The position numbers were made by a program, and so were the translations under genes. A stretch of 25,629 nucleotides of DNA. Source: an uncultured Atopobium sp. Lineage in GTDB: Bacteria; Actinomycetota; Coriobacteriia; Coriobacteriales; Atopobiaceae. Shown here piece after piece: positions 14,255-23,902 of the stretch. The stretch's first letter is position 1, and the number at the start of each line of letters is the position of its first letter. Below the pieces are notes generated by a model, which did no database searches, had not been told where the DNA came from, and saw only the letters and a program-made list of their open reading frames with translations. The stretch is from assembly GCA_946647055.1 (NCBI GenBank), contig CAMPCT010000006.1:1-25629 (forward strand), in the 5' to 3' direction.

Positions 14255-15571
14255 TTATTGGGATTCCCACACGATGCGATAGGGCAGGCTGTCGTCCTGG
14301 TAGAAGGTCTCGCGGACGATGGTAGCGCGGACGGCAGGCGCAAGGCCTTCCGAGACGCCGCGAATACGGATGGTTCCCGGGTCAAGCACCATGCAGAAGA
14401 ACGCTATGGCACGCCCCAGGGCGTCGGCATCCTCGGCATCGCGCCAAATCTCGTCGAGCGTACGACCCGGATCGTCCACGCCATCCGCCACGAGGAAGCC
14501 TCCCAGGTCGCCCGCGCCGGGTGCCGTGAGGGCATCACGCCCATCGGCGACAAGCTGTGCCTCGAAATGATCCCGCTCGCGAACGACGACCAGCTCACAG
14601 GCATCGTCGTCACCGGCGCCAAAGGCCTTGGCAAAGCCACGGTGCCCGCGGATGCCGCAGGCGGCAGCGCCCAGGAAGGCCCCCTCGTAGCCCAGCGTCG
14701 TGGCGCGCACCCTTGGTGCGGCGTCCCCGCGAAGGCGACGCAGCTCGGTCAGCAGCGGTCCCTCGTACCAGTCGAAGAGCAGCGAGATCCCACCGCCCAA
14801 GATGGCGGTCGAGAAGCCCAGCACGGTATGTGCGTTTGCTATGGCGCGGCCCAGGTAACGACCCTCGAGGTCAAGCGCTGCCAGCGCCGCGGGCTCGCCC
14901 TCCCGCGCCGCCGCAGCGATCTCGCGCCCGCCCACGGGCTTCCCGTCCACCTTGGCCGGTCCGCCCAGCTCGATGTAGTTCTGTGCCAGGGCAGGACCAC
15001 TCGCATACATCTCGAGCGGCCCCAACTGGTTGCCCGAGAGCGATGGCCTCCCGCCGGGCGTGCAGATGGTGAGACCCATCTCGCCCGAGAGGTAGCGCGC
15101 ACCGTAGAAGAGCTCGCCATCCAGGAAGGTGCCGCCACCCACGCCCGAGCTCACGGTCATGTAGAGGAAGCTGCGCTCTCCGCGCGCCTCGCCAAAAAGG
15201 CTCTCTGCCAGCACACAGGCGTTGCAGTCGTTGTCTCCATAGAAGGGCACGTCGAGCGCGTCGCCCAGCAGCTGACAGATGGGCAGGTTCTGGACGTCAA
15301 GATAGTCGGAGTCGATCCAGATGCCCTCGACGGGGTCGGCAAAGGCCGGAATGGTGATACCACCCGCCACCACGCGAGCCGCCGCATCGGGATTATCGGC
15401 CATGACGTCAGCACAGGCGTCGACCAGCTGGTCGACGATGCCCTGGGGCGTGACGTCGGTCCACTCGCGCCGCTCGCAGCACAGGATGTTGCCGGCGAAG
15501 TCGACGATGCCGGGCATGTACTTTGACCCGCCGATGTCGACGGTGAGGATGGCGGGAATCTGTGCGGTCAT
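14255..15571 (-). CDS. ROK-family protein with lost zinc motif and extra C-terminal ROK-like segment
   Basis: A 438-residue protein whose first 306 residues are a ROK-type sugar kinase: TVDIGGSK at 10-17, the catalytic-type Asp D115 in YGDNDCNA, SSGVGGG at 141-147, and GPLEMYASGPAL. The usual ROK zinc site (GH then CxCGxxGC) is missing: the segment reads GEMGLTICTPGGRPSLSGNQLG. Residues 307-438 are an addition, and the end (LGRAIAFFCMVLDPGTIRIRG) looks like a second copy of the C-terminal half of a ROK domain, following LGRAIANAHTVLGFSTAILGGG in the main domain. It may be a kinase with altered architecture or a sensor. ATG 15571 is preceded by GGAGGAG; it lies downstream of a SIS gene. Confidence 0.85.
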   Translation of the reverse strand: MTAQIPAILTVDIGGSKYMPGIVDFAGNILCCERREWTDVTPQGIVDQLVDACADVMADNPDAAARVVAGGITIPAFADPVEGIWIDSDYLDVQNLPICQLLGDALDVPFYGDNDCNACVLAESLFGEARGERSFLYMTVSSGVGGGTFLDGELFYGARYLSGEMGLTICTPGGRPSLSGNQLGPLEMYASGPALAQNYIELGGPAKVDGKPVGGREIAAAAREGEPAALAALDLEGRYLGRAIANAHTVLGFSTAILGGGISLLFDWYEGPLLTELRRLRGDAAPRVRATTLGYEGAFLGAAACGIRGHRGFAKAFGAGDDDACELVVVRERDHFEAQLVADGRDALTAPGAGDLGGFLVADGVDDPGRTLDEIWRDAEDADALGRAIAFFCMVLDPGTIRIRGVSEGLAPAVRATIVRETFYQDDSLPYRIVWESQ

Positions 15572-15602
15572 TTGTCTCTCCTCCACATCACTGCAGGAAA
15601 CC

Positions 15603-15649
15603 CTGGACAAAGGTACCCGTGTACAAAAGTACCTGTTACCTTTGTCCAG
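15603..15649. repeat. Palindrome abutting the SIS-gene stop codon, 13-bp perfect arms
   Basis: CTGGACAAAGGTA at 15603-15615 pairs perfectly with 15637-15649, and the loop contains further GTAC-rich inverted pieces (GTACCCGTGTACAAAAGTACC). The right arm ends right at the stop codon of the SIS gene (15650-15652). CTTTGTCCA is shared with the palindrome at 11976-12008. Likely an intercistronic hairpin of REP type. Confidence 0.7.
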
Positions 15650-16753
15650 TCAGTCGGTGTAGGCGGGCTCCATGATGTCATCGAGCGCGGCGACCTTGGG
15701 CTGGGTCAGGTCGATGCCCAGGCGCTCCGCCATGAGAACCGCGATGACCTGCAGCGGGATCAGATATTCGAGCGTGCTCACGAACTCGACGTCGCCCGAG
15801 TGGATGACCAAGGGGTCATCGGCGCGGTCCTGCAGGACGGACTGCACCACCACGCGGTTCCTGCAGTAGGGCTCGATCGCACGGGCCATGAGCCCCATGC
15901 GGTCGCGCTCCGGCCCCGCCTCGGCCGAGAGGAACACGCACATGTCGTCCGCATGCAGCGCACGGAAGGGCCCGTGCAGGCACTCCTCCAGCTCGAAGGC
16001 GTACGTGGGCCGCTCGTGGGTCTCGTAGAACTTGAGCGCCCCCTCCTGGACCGTGCCGTAGTTGGGCCCATAGCCAATGAGGAAGAACTGCGGCGCTGTC
16101 ATGAGACGGTCCGCGTTGGCCTCGAACCACGCGCGGCTGTCGGCGATGGTGGCCTCCACGTTGTCGGGAACGGCAGCCAGCGCGGAGGTGAGGACGTCAT
16201 ATTCGAAGCCGTTGATGCGTCCCATGTCATGCGCCGCCTCGACCATGCTCGTCAGCACCAGGAAGAGCGCCATGGTCTGGTTCTTGGTCGCCGCGATCGA
16301 GCGCTCGGGCGCACCTGGCTTGGGCAACACCACGTCGCACTCGCGGGCCAGCACGCCCGTGGGGTTGAGGGTGGTGCACACCGTGGCCACGCCCAGCTCT
16401 CGGGCACGGCGCGCTGCGTCGACCTGCCCCTTGGAGTGCCCCGTCTCGGCAGGGCACACCAGCAGCACCTCGCGCGGGTCGAGCCTGCCGGACGCGTCGA
16501 AGCCGCCGTGGTTGTGGAAGACGGCGGCCGGGACGGAGTCCGCGTTGACGCCCAACAGGCGCTCTGCGGCAAAGCGCAGGGTCTGCCCCGCATAGTAAGG
16601 CGAGCCGTTGCCCACGAAGAGCAGGCGCGAGAACGTGCGCTCATGGCACAGCCCGGCAAGGCCATGTGCCCATGCGTCCCGCGTCTCCCACAGCTCGCGC
16701 AGCAGCGCGGGCTGCTCCTCGACCTCGACCATGGCCTGCCTGAGATCTGCCAT
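15650..16753 (-). CDS. Double-SIS-domain protein, deglycase/isomerase type (copy 1)
   Basis: A 367-residue protein with two SIS (sugar isomerase) domains and no glutaminase domain. The first SIS shows LLFVGNGSPYYAG (44-56), VLLVCPAETGHSK (96-108) and TTLNPTGVLARECDVVLP; the second shows FFLIGYGPNYGTVQEGALKF (223-242). The catalytic pair known from GlmS and from FrlB/FraB deglycases, a Glu 16 residues before the His of HGP, is E244 and H260. The C-terminus (DDIMEPAYTD) resembles the GlmS/AgaS tail style. It probably cleaves or isomerises a 6-phosphorylated sugar-amine. It heads the minus-strand operon and is divergent from another SIS gene. ATG 16753 has GGGGAGGGG ahead of it. Confidence 0.9.
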   Translation of the reverse strand: MADLRQAMVEVEEQPALLRELWETRDAWAHGLAGLCHERTFSRLLFVGNGSPYYAGQTLRFAAERLLGVNADSVPAAVFHNHGGFDASGRLDPREVLLVCPAETGHSKGQVDAARRARELGVATVCTTLNPTGVLARECDVVLPKPGAPERSIAATKNQTMALFLVLTSMVEAAHDMGRINGFEYDVLTSALAAVPDNVEATIADSRAWFEANADRLMTAPQFFLIGYGPNYGTVQEGALKFYETHERPTYAFELEECLHGPFRALHADDMCVFLSAEAGPERDRMGLMARAIEPYCRNRVVVQSVLQDRADDPLVIHSGDVEFVSTLEYLIPLQVIAVLMAERLGIDLTQPKVAALDDIMEPAYTD

Positions 16754-16884
16754 GCGAATCCCCTCCCCAGGACAAGGGGGTGGCCCCGATGTCCCCCGAC
16801 CATTCACCGTATCTCGTCTCCATAGTAGACAAGTTGAGCATAGAATTGGACCGATATTCGCCAACCGTCGCAAAGGAGGCGCCC
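16754..16884. promoter_or_regulatory. Divergent regulatory region between two SIS genes
   Basis: This 131-base gap separates two divergently transcribed SIS operons and must hold both promoters. An AT-richer patch (GTTGAGCATAGAATTGGACCG, 16831-16853 region) lies before the plus-strand gene, and ATTGG here echoes the frlD upstream element. No palindrome of the REP type is present. Exact boxes cannot be assigned. Confidence 0.35.
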
Positions 16885-17949
16885 ATGGCAGACATGAACC
16901 CGATCCTTCGCAACATCTACGAGCAGCCCGCGGAACTCGGGCGCGTGCTCGACGACCTCACCGGGCCCAAGCTCGACCAGCTGCGTGATCTCGCCCGCGT
17001 GATGTCACTCGCAGGGGAGATCGTCCTCACCTCGATGGGCAGCGCGTTCTACTCGCTCATGCCCATGTACGAGGAGCTGCGCGAGCGCGGGTACCGCAAC
17101 GTCACCCTCGAGGAGACGGGCGACGTCATCCGCCACCCCGAGCGCATGAGCAGAAACGCCCTCTACGTGCTCATGTCGCGCTCCGGCGAGAGCCGCGAGG
17201 TGGCTGACTTCGCCGTCTGGTGCCGCGAGCATGGCTACACCACCCTCTCGATCACCATGACGCCCGATTCGACCATGGCGACCAACAGCACCTACATGCT
17301 GCACGACATCTCGAGCTACGACGACATCGTCTGCATCAAGGCGTACTCCACGATGGCCCTCACGGGCCTTCTGCTCGTGGAGATGATGGACGGCCGCGAG
17401 CGCCCGTCCGACGGGCTCATCGCCAGGCTCAAAGGTGCCTTCGCTTGGATGGAGGACAACAAGGAGTCCATCCTCTCCCAGCTCGAGGCCATTCCCTTCC
17501 TGGGCACACCCCACGGGTTCTACCTCATCAGCCGCAGCTACGGCATAAACATGATGCGCAGCGCCTCGCTCTGGCTCGAGGAGACCGCCAAGACGCCGGC
17601 CAACATCATGAGCATCGACAACTTCTTCCACGGGCCCATGGAGATCATCCGCAGCCATGCCATCGTCAAGTCGGTGACCTGTCCCGTCCTCTTTGACGTC
17701 CAGCCCGACGCACGCTCCGCCATGATCTGGGGCAAGGTCAACCAGGCGGTCCCCGACTCGCTCTACTTTGGCCCCGTGGGCTCGACCATGCCCGGCGGCG
17801 CCCGCTTCGAGATGCCCGACCTGGGCCTCGAGGGCGGCTGGTCCATGCTCGTCGCAGCCCTCTACTTCCAGCTGCTCTCCTACCAGGTGGCCTTGGCCAA
17901 CGGGATCGAGCCCGGGTTCTTCTATGACGAGGGGTGGATCGTCCTATGA
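16885..17949 (+). CDS. SIS-domain protein, deglycase type (copy 2)
   Basis: A 354-residue protein with two SIS domains. The first shows IVLTSMGSAFYSL (46-58) and LMSRSGESREV (96-106), with SITMTPDSTMA; the second shows FYLISRSYGINMMRSASLWLEE. The acid/base pair is present as E233 and H249 (FFHGP), separated by 16 residues as in GlmS and FrlB. It differs strongly from copies 1 and 3. It begins MADMNPILRNIYEQPAELG, and AAAGGAGG lies five bases ahead of ATG 16885. Its stop codon overlaps the ROK kinase start (ATGA), so the two are translationally coupled, which suggests that the kinase makes the phosphorylated substrate of this enzyme (inference). Confidence 0.9.
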   Translation: MADMNPILRNIYEQPAELGRVLDDLTGPKLDQLRDLARVMSLAGEIVLTSMGSAFYSLMPMYEELRERGYRNVTLEETGDVIRHPERMSRNALYVLMSRSGESREVADFAVWCREHGYTTLSITMTPDSTMATNSTYMLHDISSYDDIVCIKAYSTMALTGLLLVEMMDGRERPSDGLIARLKGAFAWMEDNKESILSQLEAIPFLGTPHGFYLISRSYGINMMRSASLWLEETAKTPANIMSIDNFFHGPMEIIRSHAIVKSVTCPVLFDVQPDARSAMIWGKVNQAVPDSLYFGPVGSTMPGGARFEMPDLGLEGGWSMLVAALYFQLLSYQVALANGIEPGFFYDEGWIVL

Positions 17950-18863
17950 GCAGGCGCGACCTGGTCGCCGGCATCGACATCGGCGGCACCAACGTCAAGG
18001 CGGGCATCGTCGACCTCACGACGAACGAGGTCCTGGCCTCCTGTGACTTCCCCACCGAGCACGACTCCGAGCAGGTCTTCCTCGCCGGGCTCGCACAAGC
18101 GGTCGACAGGCTCTCCGCGCAGGCGGGAACCCCGCAGGCTGCCGGAATCTCCATTGGCAGCTACGTCTTTGCCGACGGCTCCATCGACGGCATGAGCTCG
18201 TTTGTGCCCTTCCTCACCCACGGCTACCCGCTGGCCGAGAAGCTCGCGGCGGCACTCGGCCTCCCCGTGCGCGTGGACAACGACGCCCGCCTCATCTGCC
18301 TGGCGGAGGCGCGCGATGGGGCAGGTCGCGGCTTCTCCCGCGTGCTCACGCTCACGCTCGGAACGGGCGTGGGCGTAGGCCTGTGCGAGGACGGCCATCC
18401 CTTTGGCGGCGAGCCCTTCATCCACCTGGCGGGCCACGTCAAGGTACGCACCGGCGGCGAGCATCCCTGCCTGGACGACGAACCCTGCTACTGCGGCATG
18501 CGGGGCTGCTTCGAGTCGACCTGCTCGGGAACGTCGTTGCAGAAGTACGTGCACGACCAGCTGGGTGAAGACGTCTCCAACAAGGAGGCCTTCGATCGCG
18601 CGGAGGCAGGAGACGAGACAGCGGCAGCCGTGGTCGGCTGGTACCTCGACATGCTTGCACGCGCCCTCAACCAGTACGTCTACCTCTACTGCCCCGACGT
18701 CATCGTGATTGGTGGCGGCGTGGCGAAGGGTTTGAAAGCGTATGAGGAGCGATTGAACGAGTTGCTGGTAGCAGAGGTCTACGAGGGCCAGAGGACCGTC
18801 ATCAAGGTGACCGATCTTAAGGAAGATTCCGGCATCCTGGGTGCCGCATCCCTGTTCGCATGA
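17946..18863 (+). CDS. ROK-family sugar kinase
   Basis: A 305-residue ROK kinase with all hallmarks: the ATP loop GIDIGGTNVKAG at residues 9-20, catalytic D113 in VDNDARL, LGTGVGVGL at 138-146, the zinc-site H164 with C181, C183 and C188 (CYCGMRGC), and PDVIVIGGG near 255. ROK kinases of this size phosphorylate glucose, mannose, N-acetylmannosamine, allose or related sugars. The ATG at 17946 overlaps the stop of the SIS gene by four bases. It is the intact counterpart of the ROK-like protein at 14255. The proximity to SIS genes suggests a 6-kinase for a sugar-amine or for the sugar released from it; not proven. Confidence 0.93.
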   Translation: MSRRDLVAGIDIGGTNVKAGIVDLTTNEVLASCDFPTEHDSEQVFLAGLAQAVDRLSAQAGTPQAAGISIGSYVFADGSIDGMSSFVPFLTHGYPLAEKLAAALGLPVRVDNDARLICLAEARDGAGRGFSRVLTLTLGTGVGVGLCEDGHPFGGEPFIHLAGHVKVRTGGEHPCLDDEPCYCGMRGCFESTCSGTSLQKYVHDQLGEDVSNKEAFDRAEAGDETAAAVVGWYLDMLARALNQYVYLYCPDVIVIGGGVAKGLKAYEERLNELLVAEVYEGQRTVIKVTDLKEDSGILGAASLFA

Positions 18864-18871
18864 TTACCCTA

Positions 18872-18949
18872 GCCCCTCTTCGAACATGAGCGAACATCCC
18901 GCAGCCGCGGGTTGTGCGGCGAGGACGTGAGCGACGTTCGAAGAGGGGC
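18872..18949. repeat. Extragenic palindrome, 14-bp perfect arms
   Basis: GCCCCTCTTCGAAC at 18872-18885 pairs with GTTCGAAGAGGGGC at 18936-18949, with a 50-base GC-rich interior containing repeated AGCGAAC/AGCGACG pieces. It lies just after the ROK kinase stop and before the next SIS gene. It is different in sequence from the GGGGATACTCCCC group. Confidence 0.7.
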
Positions 18950-18982
18950 CGCGGAATCGAGGAGAGAAAGAAGGAGAGCCAC

Positions 18983-20062
18983 ATGTCGAAGCCCACCATG
19001 GTCGATTACGTCCGCGAGACCCCGGCAGTCGTCAACGGCCAGATCAAACACGACTACACCAAGCCCCTTGTCGACGCCTTCCTCGCAGGAAGCTACTCCC
19101 ACGTGCGCATCGTTGCCTGTGGAAGTTCGCGCAACGCCTCGCTCATCGCCCGTCCCTATCTGCGGCGCATCCTGGGCCGCGAGGTCCTGGTGACCGAGCC
19201 CTACACCTTCTGCACCTACGAACACGAGCTGCCCGAGGACGAGTTCTGCTTCGTCGTCTCGCAGAGCGGCTACTCGACCAACGCCCTTGCCGCCCTCGCG
19301 ACCATCCGAGAGGCGGGACGCATCGCAATCGGCGTGACGGGCGATCCCGAAAGCGACTTCCGTGAGGCAGCCGACGTGCTCGTGGCCTACGGTGTGGGCG
19401 AGGAGCAGGTGGGCTACGTCACCAAGGGTGTCACCTCGTTCGCCACCTTCCTCATGCTCTTTGGCGCTCAGGTCGCAGCCCGCGAGGGAAGGCTCGACCT
19501 CTGCCACATGCGCGCCGACGTCCGCACGATGCTCGAGCAGTTCGAGGCAGTCGAGGCGCAGGTCCCCGCCCTCATCGAGCGCCGATACAAGGAGCTCTCA
19601 AGCATGGAGCGCATCTTCCTGGTTGGCGCCGGCACAAACTACGGCATCGCCTGCGAAGGCGCGCTCAAGTTCGCCGAGTGCCTGCAGGTTCCCGCCCAGG
19701 CCCTCGAGCTCGAGGAGTACCTGCACGGCCCCAACCTGCAGCTCTCCCCCGACTACACGATCTTCCTCATCGCCGTGGGCGAGCGCTCGTGGGCACGGAC
19801 CAGGGAGATCCTCTCCGCGACACGTCTCGTGACCGACCGCGTCTTCGTGATCACCGACTGTCCCGACCTGGAGGCAGACATCCGCCTCGAACCCCGTGGA
19901 GACGAGCTCATTGCCCCGGTCGCCGCCCTGCCCCTCTTCCAGATGGCCGCCTGGCAGCTCACCGAGGACAAGCACCTCTGGCACAAGCACCCGCTCGTGG
20001 CGCGGTTTGACGCCGCCCTCTCCGGAAAGTCAGAGAACTACGTGGACAAGGAGGTGCTGTAG
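18983..20062 (+). CDS. SIS-domain protein, sugar-amine 6-phosphate deglycase type (copy 3)
   Basis: A 359-residue two-SIS-domain protein. It starts MSKPTMVDYVRETPAVV and contains VRIVACGSSRNAS (41-53), FVVSQSGYSTNALAAL (90-105), IGVTGDPESDFREAADVLVAYGVGEEQVGYVTKGVTS, then FLVGAGTNYGIACEGALKFAE and EEYLHGPNLQL. The catalytic pair is E232 and H248, 16 apart. The overall pattern is like the GfrF/GfrE deglycases of the Salmonella gfr locus as I remember them; I could not check this. Such enzymes split glucosamine- or fructosamine-6-phosphates of lysine into sugar phosphate and free lysine. AAGGAG lies ahead of ATG 18983. It directly precedes the frlA permease gene. Confidence 0.91.
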   Translation: MSKPTMVDYVRETPAVVNGQIKHDYTKPLVDAFLAGSYSHVRIVACGSSRNASLIARPYLRRILGREVLVTEPYTFCTYEHELPEDEFCFVVSQSGYSTNALAALATIREAGRIAIGVTGDPESDFREAADVLVAYGVGEEQVGYVTKGVTSFATFLMLFGAQVAAREGRLDLCHMRADVRTMLEQFEAVEAQVPALIERRYKELSSMERIFLVGAGTNYGIACEGALKFAECLQVPAQALELEEYLHGPNLQLSPDYTIFLIAVGERSWARTREILSATRLVTDRVFVITDCPDLEADIRLEPRGDELIAPVAALPLFQMAAWQLTEDKHLWHKHPLVARFDAALSGKSENYVDKEVL

Positions 20063-21758
<1,696 letters not shown>

Positions 21759-21801
21759 AGGCTTCGCCCACTGCGTCGCCTGTCTGACGTGAACTGACAT
21801 A

Positions 21802-21838
21802 GGCCGCCCGGTCTCGAACCAGAGCCGGGCGGCCTTGT
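21802..21838 (+). terminator. Intrinsic terminator after frlA
   Basis: GGCCGCCCGG at 21802-21811 pairs perfectly with CCGGGCGGCC at 21825-21834 across a 13-base loop, followed by TTGTTC. It lies 43 bases after the frlA stop and probably ends most transcripts before the NagB-like gene. Confidence 0.8.
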
Positions 21839-21911
21839 TCTATGCTAGACAGGGAAGCAATGTCTCACCGGGTGACCGCCGTCACCCACAAGCAGAAGGG
21901 AGGCGAGGCCC

Positions 21912-22805
21912 ATGCTCCAGAACCGCCTCACCACCAGCGAAGTCCTCGAGTGGTGCTCCATCCCCTGGCAGGACCTCAAGGACTACGACCTCAAGACCAA
22001 GCTCGCCGTCTACCGTGAGAAGCGCGACATGATGGTCGCCATCGGCAACATGATGGCCGAGGAGGTCATCGCCAACAACGAGGCCGGCCTGCCCACCAAA
22101 TGGGTCCTGCCCGCTGGCCCCACCGACGAGTACGACATCTTCACGCGCCGTGTCAACGAGGAGCGCATCGACTGCACCAACCTGTGGGTCTTCCACATGG
22201 ACGAGTTCCTCGACTGGCAGGGCCGCCCCTACCCCGTGGCCGACACCTACGAGAGCCTCGAGGGCACCATGCTGGCCTGCTTCTACGACAAGATCGACGA
22301 GGAGCTGCGCCCACCCGAGGACCATCGCATCTGGCCGCGCATCTACGACCTTGACGCCGCCGATGCCAAGTGCGACGAGCTGGGCGGCATCGACACCGTG
22401 TGGGCTGGCATCGGCGCCACGGGCCTCGTGGCCTTCAACGAGGCGCCCCGCAGCTTCTGCCAGCACCTCACCGTCGAGGAGTACGCTGACTCCAAGACCC
22501 ACATCGGCGTCCTCAACGACGACACCATGGTCGCCCTCTCCGAGCGCTCCTTCGGTGGCTGCCTCGACCGCGTCCCGCCCATGTACATCACCATCGGCTT
22601 CCACATCATCTGCTCGGCCAAGCGCGCCGTCTACATGGTGGCCACGGGCGACTGGAAGAAGACGGTCTGCCGCATCCTGCTCATGAGCGAGCCCACCATC
22701 GAGTACCCGGTCACCATCCTGCCCAAGTACATTCCCGACGTCACCCTCATGACCAACGAGTACACCATCGACCATCCCCTCTCCCACGAGATCCGGGGTT
22801 GGTAG
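21912..22805 (+). CDS. NagB-family (glucosamine-6-phosphate isomerase-like) protein lacking ring-opening residues
   Basis: A 297-residue protein of the glucosamine-6-phosphate deaminase/6-phosphogluconolactonase superfamily. WVLPAGPTDEY (64-74) is the phosphate loop, and the acid D97 in FHMDEF corresponds to the NagB enolisation Asp72. The GIGATGLVAFNE segment (166-177) replaces NagB's GVGNDGHIAFNE: Asp141 becomes T170 and His143 becomes L172, while Glu148 is kept as E177. In NagB, Asp141, His143 and Glu148 open the sugar ring, so this protein probably works on an already open or different substrate. The start at 21912 follows GGGAGGCGAGG. It lies after the FrlA terminator and before a ribokinase-like gene. 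Confidence 0.88.
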   Translation: MLQNRLTTSEVLEWCSIPWQDLKDYDLKTKLAVYREKRDMMVAIGNMMAEEVIANNEAGLPTKWVLPAGPTDEYDIFTRRVNEERIDCTNLWVFHMDEFLDWQGRPYPVADTYESLEGTMLACFYDKIDEELRPPEDHRIWPRIYDLDAADAKCDELGGIDTVWAGIGATGLVAFNEAPRSFCQHLTVEEYADSKTHIGVLNDDTMVALSERSFGGCLDRVPPMYITIGFHIICSAKRAVYMVATGDWKKTVCRILLMSEPTIEYPVTILPKYIPDVTLMTNEYTIDHPLSHEIRGW

Positions 22806-22822
22806 GCACATCCTGACCGTTG

Positions 22823-22900
22823 GATGGCGTTTGGTGATACGCTCCCCATCCTCGCCGAAACCCACGGCTGCGGACGGTCGCGCATCTCCAAGCGCCATCC
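22823..22900. repeat. Extragenic palindrome, 13-base arms
   Basis: GGATGGCGTTTGG at 22823-22835 pairs at 12 of 13 positions with CCAAGCGCCATCC at 22888-22900. The interior contains GATACGCTCCCC, similar to the GGGGATACTCCCC core. It fills most of the gap between the NagB-like and kinase genes. Confidence 0.6.
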
Positions 22901-22935
22901 CTCGCTGAACTCAACTCTTCTGAAGGAGCAAACAC

Positions 22936-23874
22936 ATGGCAAAGAAGATGGACGTGGTCGTCCTCAACTCGCATGGCGTGGGCCAGTACGCCTACTGCGA
23001 CCACATGCCCGTATGGGGCGAGACCCTGCCCGTCAAGAACTGGCACGTGGCAGAGGACGGCGGCAAGGGCTCCAACGTCACCGTCGCCCTGGGGCGTCTG
23101 GGCCTCAAGGTGGCCTATATCGGCAAGGTCGGCAACGACCCCTGGGGTGACCTCGGTGACAAGTGGATGACCGACGCCGGCGCCGACACCACCTACCTCT
23201 ACCGAACCGACGAGGTCTCCACCGGCACGGGCCTCATCCTCATTGGCCCCGACGGCCGCAACACCGTCATCGACGGCGACTCCTCGTCGGTCAAGCTCAC
23301 GGTCGAGGAGGTCGAGGCCGCGCTCGACGACATGGCCGAGTCCTCGTACTTCGTGACCGGCTTCGAGGTGCCCCAGCACGTCTCCCAGGAAGGTGCCAAG
23401 TACGCCAAGAAGCTCGGCATGACCGTGGCGCTCAACCCGTCTCCGCTTCCCGAGGAACCCATGGGAGAGCTCGACTACGTCGACTATCTCTTCATCAACG
23501 AGGTCGAGGGCCGCTATATCGAAGGCCTCGCCGAGGACGATCCGCTCGACGCCGAGTCGCTGGCGCGCAAGGTGCGCGACACCTACCACGTGGGCAACGT
23601 CGTCATGACACTGGGTGGTGACGGAGCCTGCGCGCTCACAGCCGATGGCACGTTCTTCACCGTCGATCCCGTGCACGTGGAGAAGGTCGTCAACACCGCC
23701 GGTGCTGGCGACGGCTTCATGGCCGCCACCGTGTATGGGCTGGTCCGCGGCAAGTCGTTGCACGACGCCATGGAGTGGGCGGCCAAGTACGCCGCACTCT
23801 CCGTCACCATCGATGGAACCATCCCTGCCTACCGCCCGCTCGACGAGGTGGAGGCCTTCATCGCGAGCCTATAG
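22936..23874 (+). CDS. Ribokinase-like PfkB sugar kinase (second copy)
   Basis: A 312-residue PfkB kinase. It shares VVVLNSHGVGQ (residues 7-17) and WHVAEDGGKGSNVTVALGRLG (36-56) with the kinase at 10012, so the two are paralogues of one subfamily. The catalytic Asp is D259 in NTAGAGDGF. Other landmarks are STGTGLILIGPDGRNTVI (96-113) and NPSPLPEEP (167-175). AAGGAG is seven bases ahead of ATG 22936. It follows the NagB-like gene and precedes a strong terminator, so it is the last gene of its transcript. It may phosphorylate the product of a nearby deglycase or isomerase. The substrate is not identifiable, but NGGKGSN-type loops favour a pentose or hexose over a fructosamine. Confidence 0.92.
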   Translation: MAKKMDVVVLNSHGVGQYAYCDHMPVWGETLPVKNWHVAEDGGKGSNVTVALGRLGLKVAYIGKVGNDPWGDLGDKWMTDAGADTTYLYRTDEVSTGTGLILIGPDGRNTVIDGDSSSVKLTVEEVEAALDDMAESSYFVTGFEVPQHVSQEGAKYAKKLGMTVALNPSPLPEEPMGELDYVDYLFINEVEGRYIEGLAEDDPLDAESLARKVRDTYHVGNVVMTLGGDGACALTADGTFFTVDPVHVEKVVNTAGAGDGFMAATVYGLVRGKSLHDAMEWAAKYAALSVTIDGTIPAYRPLDEVEAFIASL

Positions 23875-23902
23875 GTCGCAGCGCAGCTACCCTGCGCCGT
23901 AT

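Noticed and set aside
12463..14325. A 620-codon open frame on the plus strand opposite the aldolase and DUF4432 genes
   Set aside because: It is antisense to two genes with clear family motifs and good ribosome sites. Its composition (V, A, L, D, H-rich) is what the complementary frame of GC-rich coding DNA gives, and it has no ribosome site.
16885..17949. SIS copy 2 as a non-catalytic protein
   Set aside because: The HGP motif is less obvious (FFHGP), but counting back 16 residues from His249 finds Glu233, so the catalytic pair is present.
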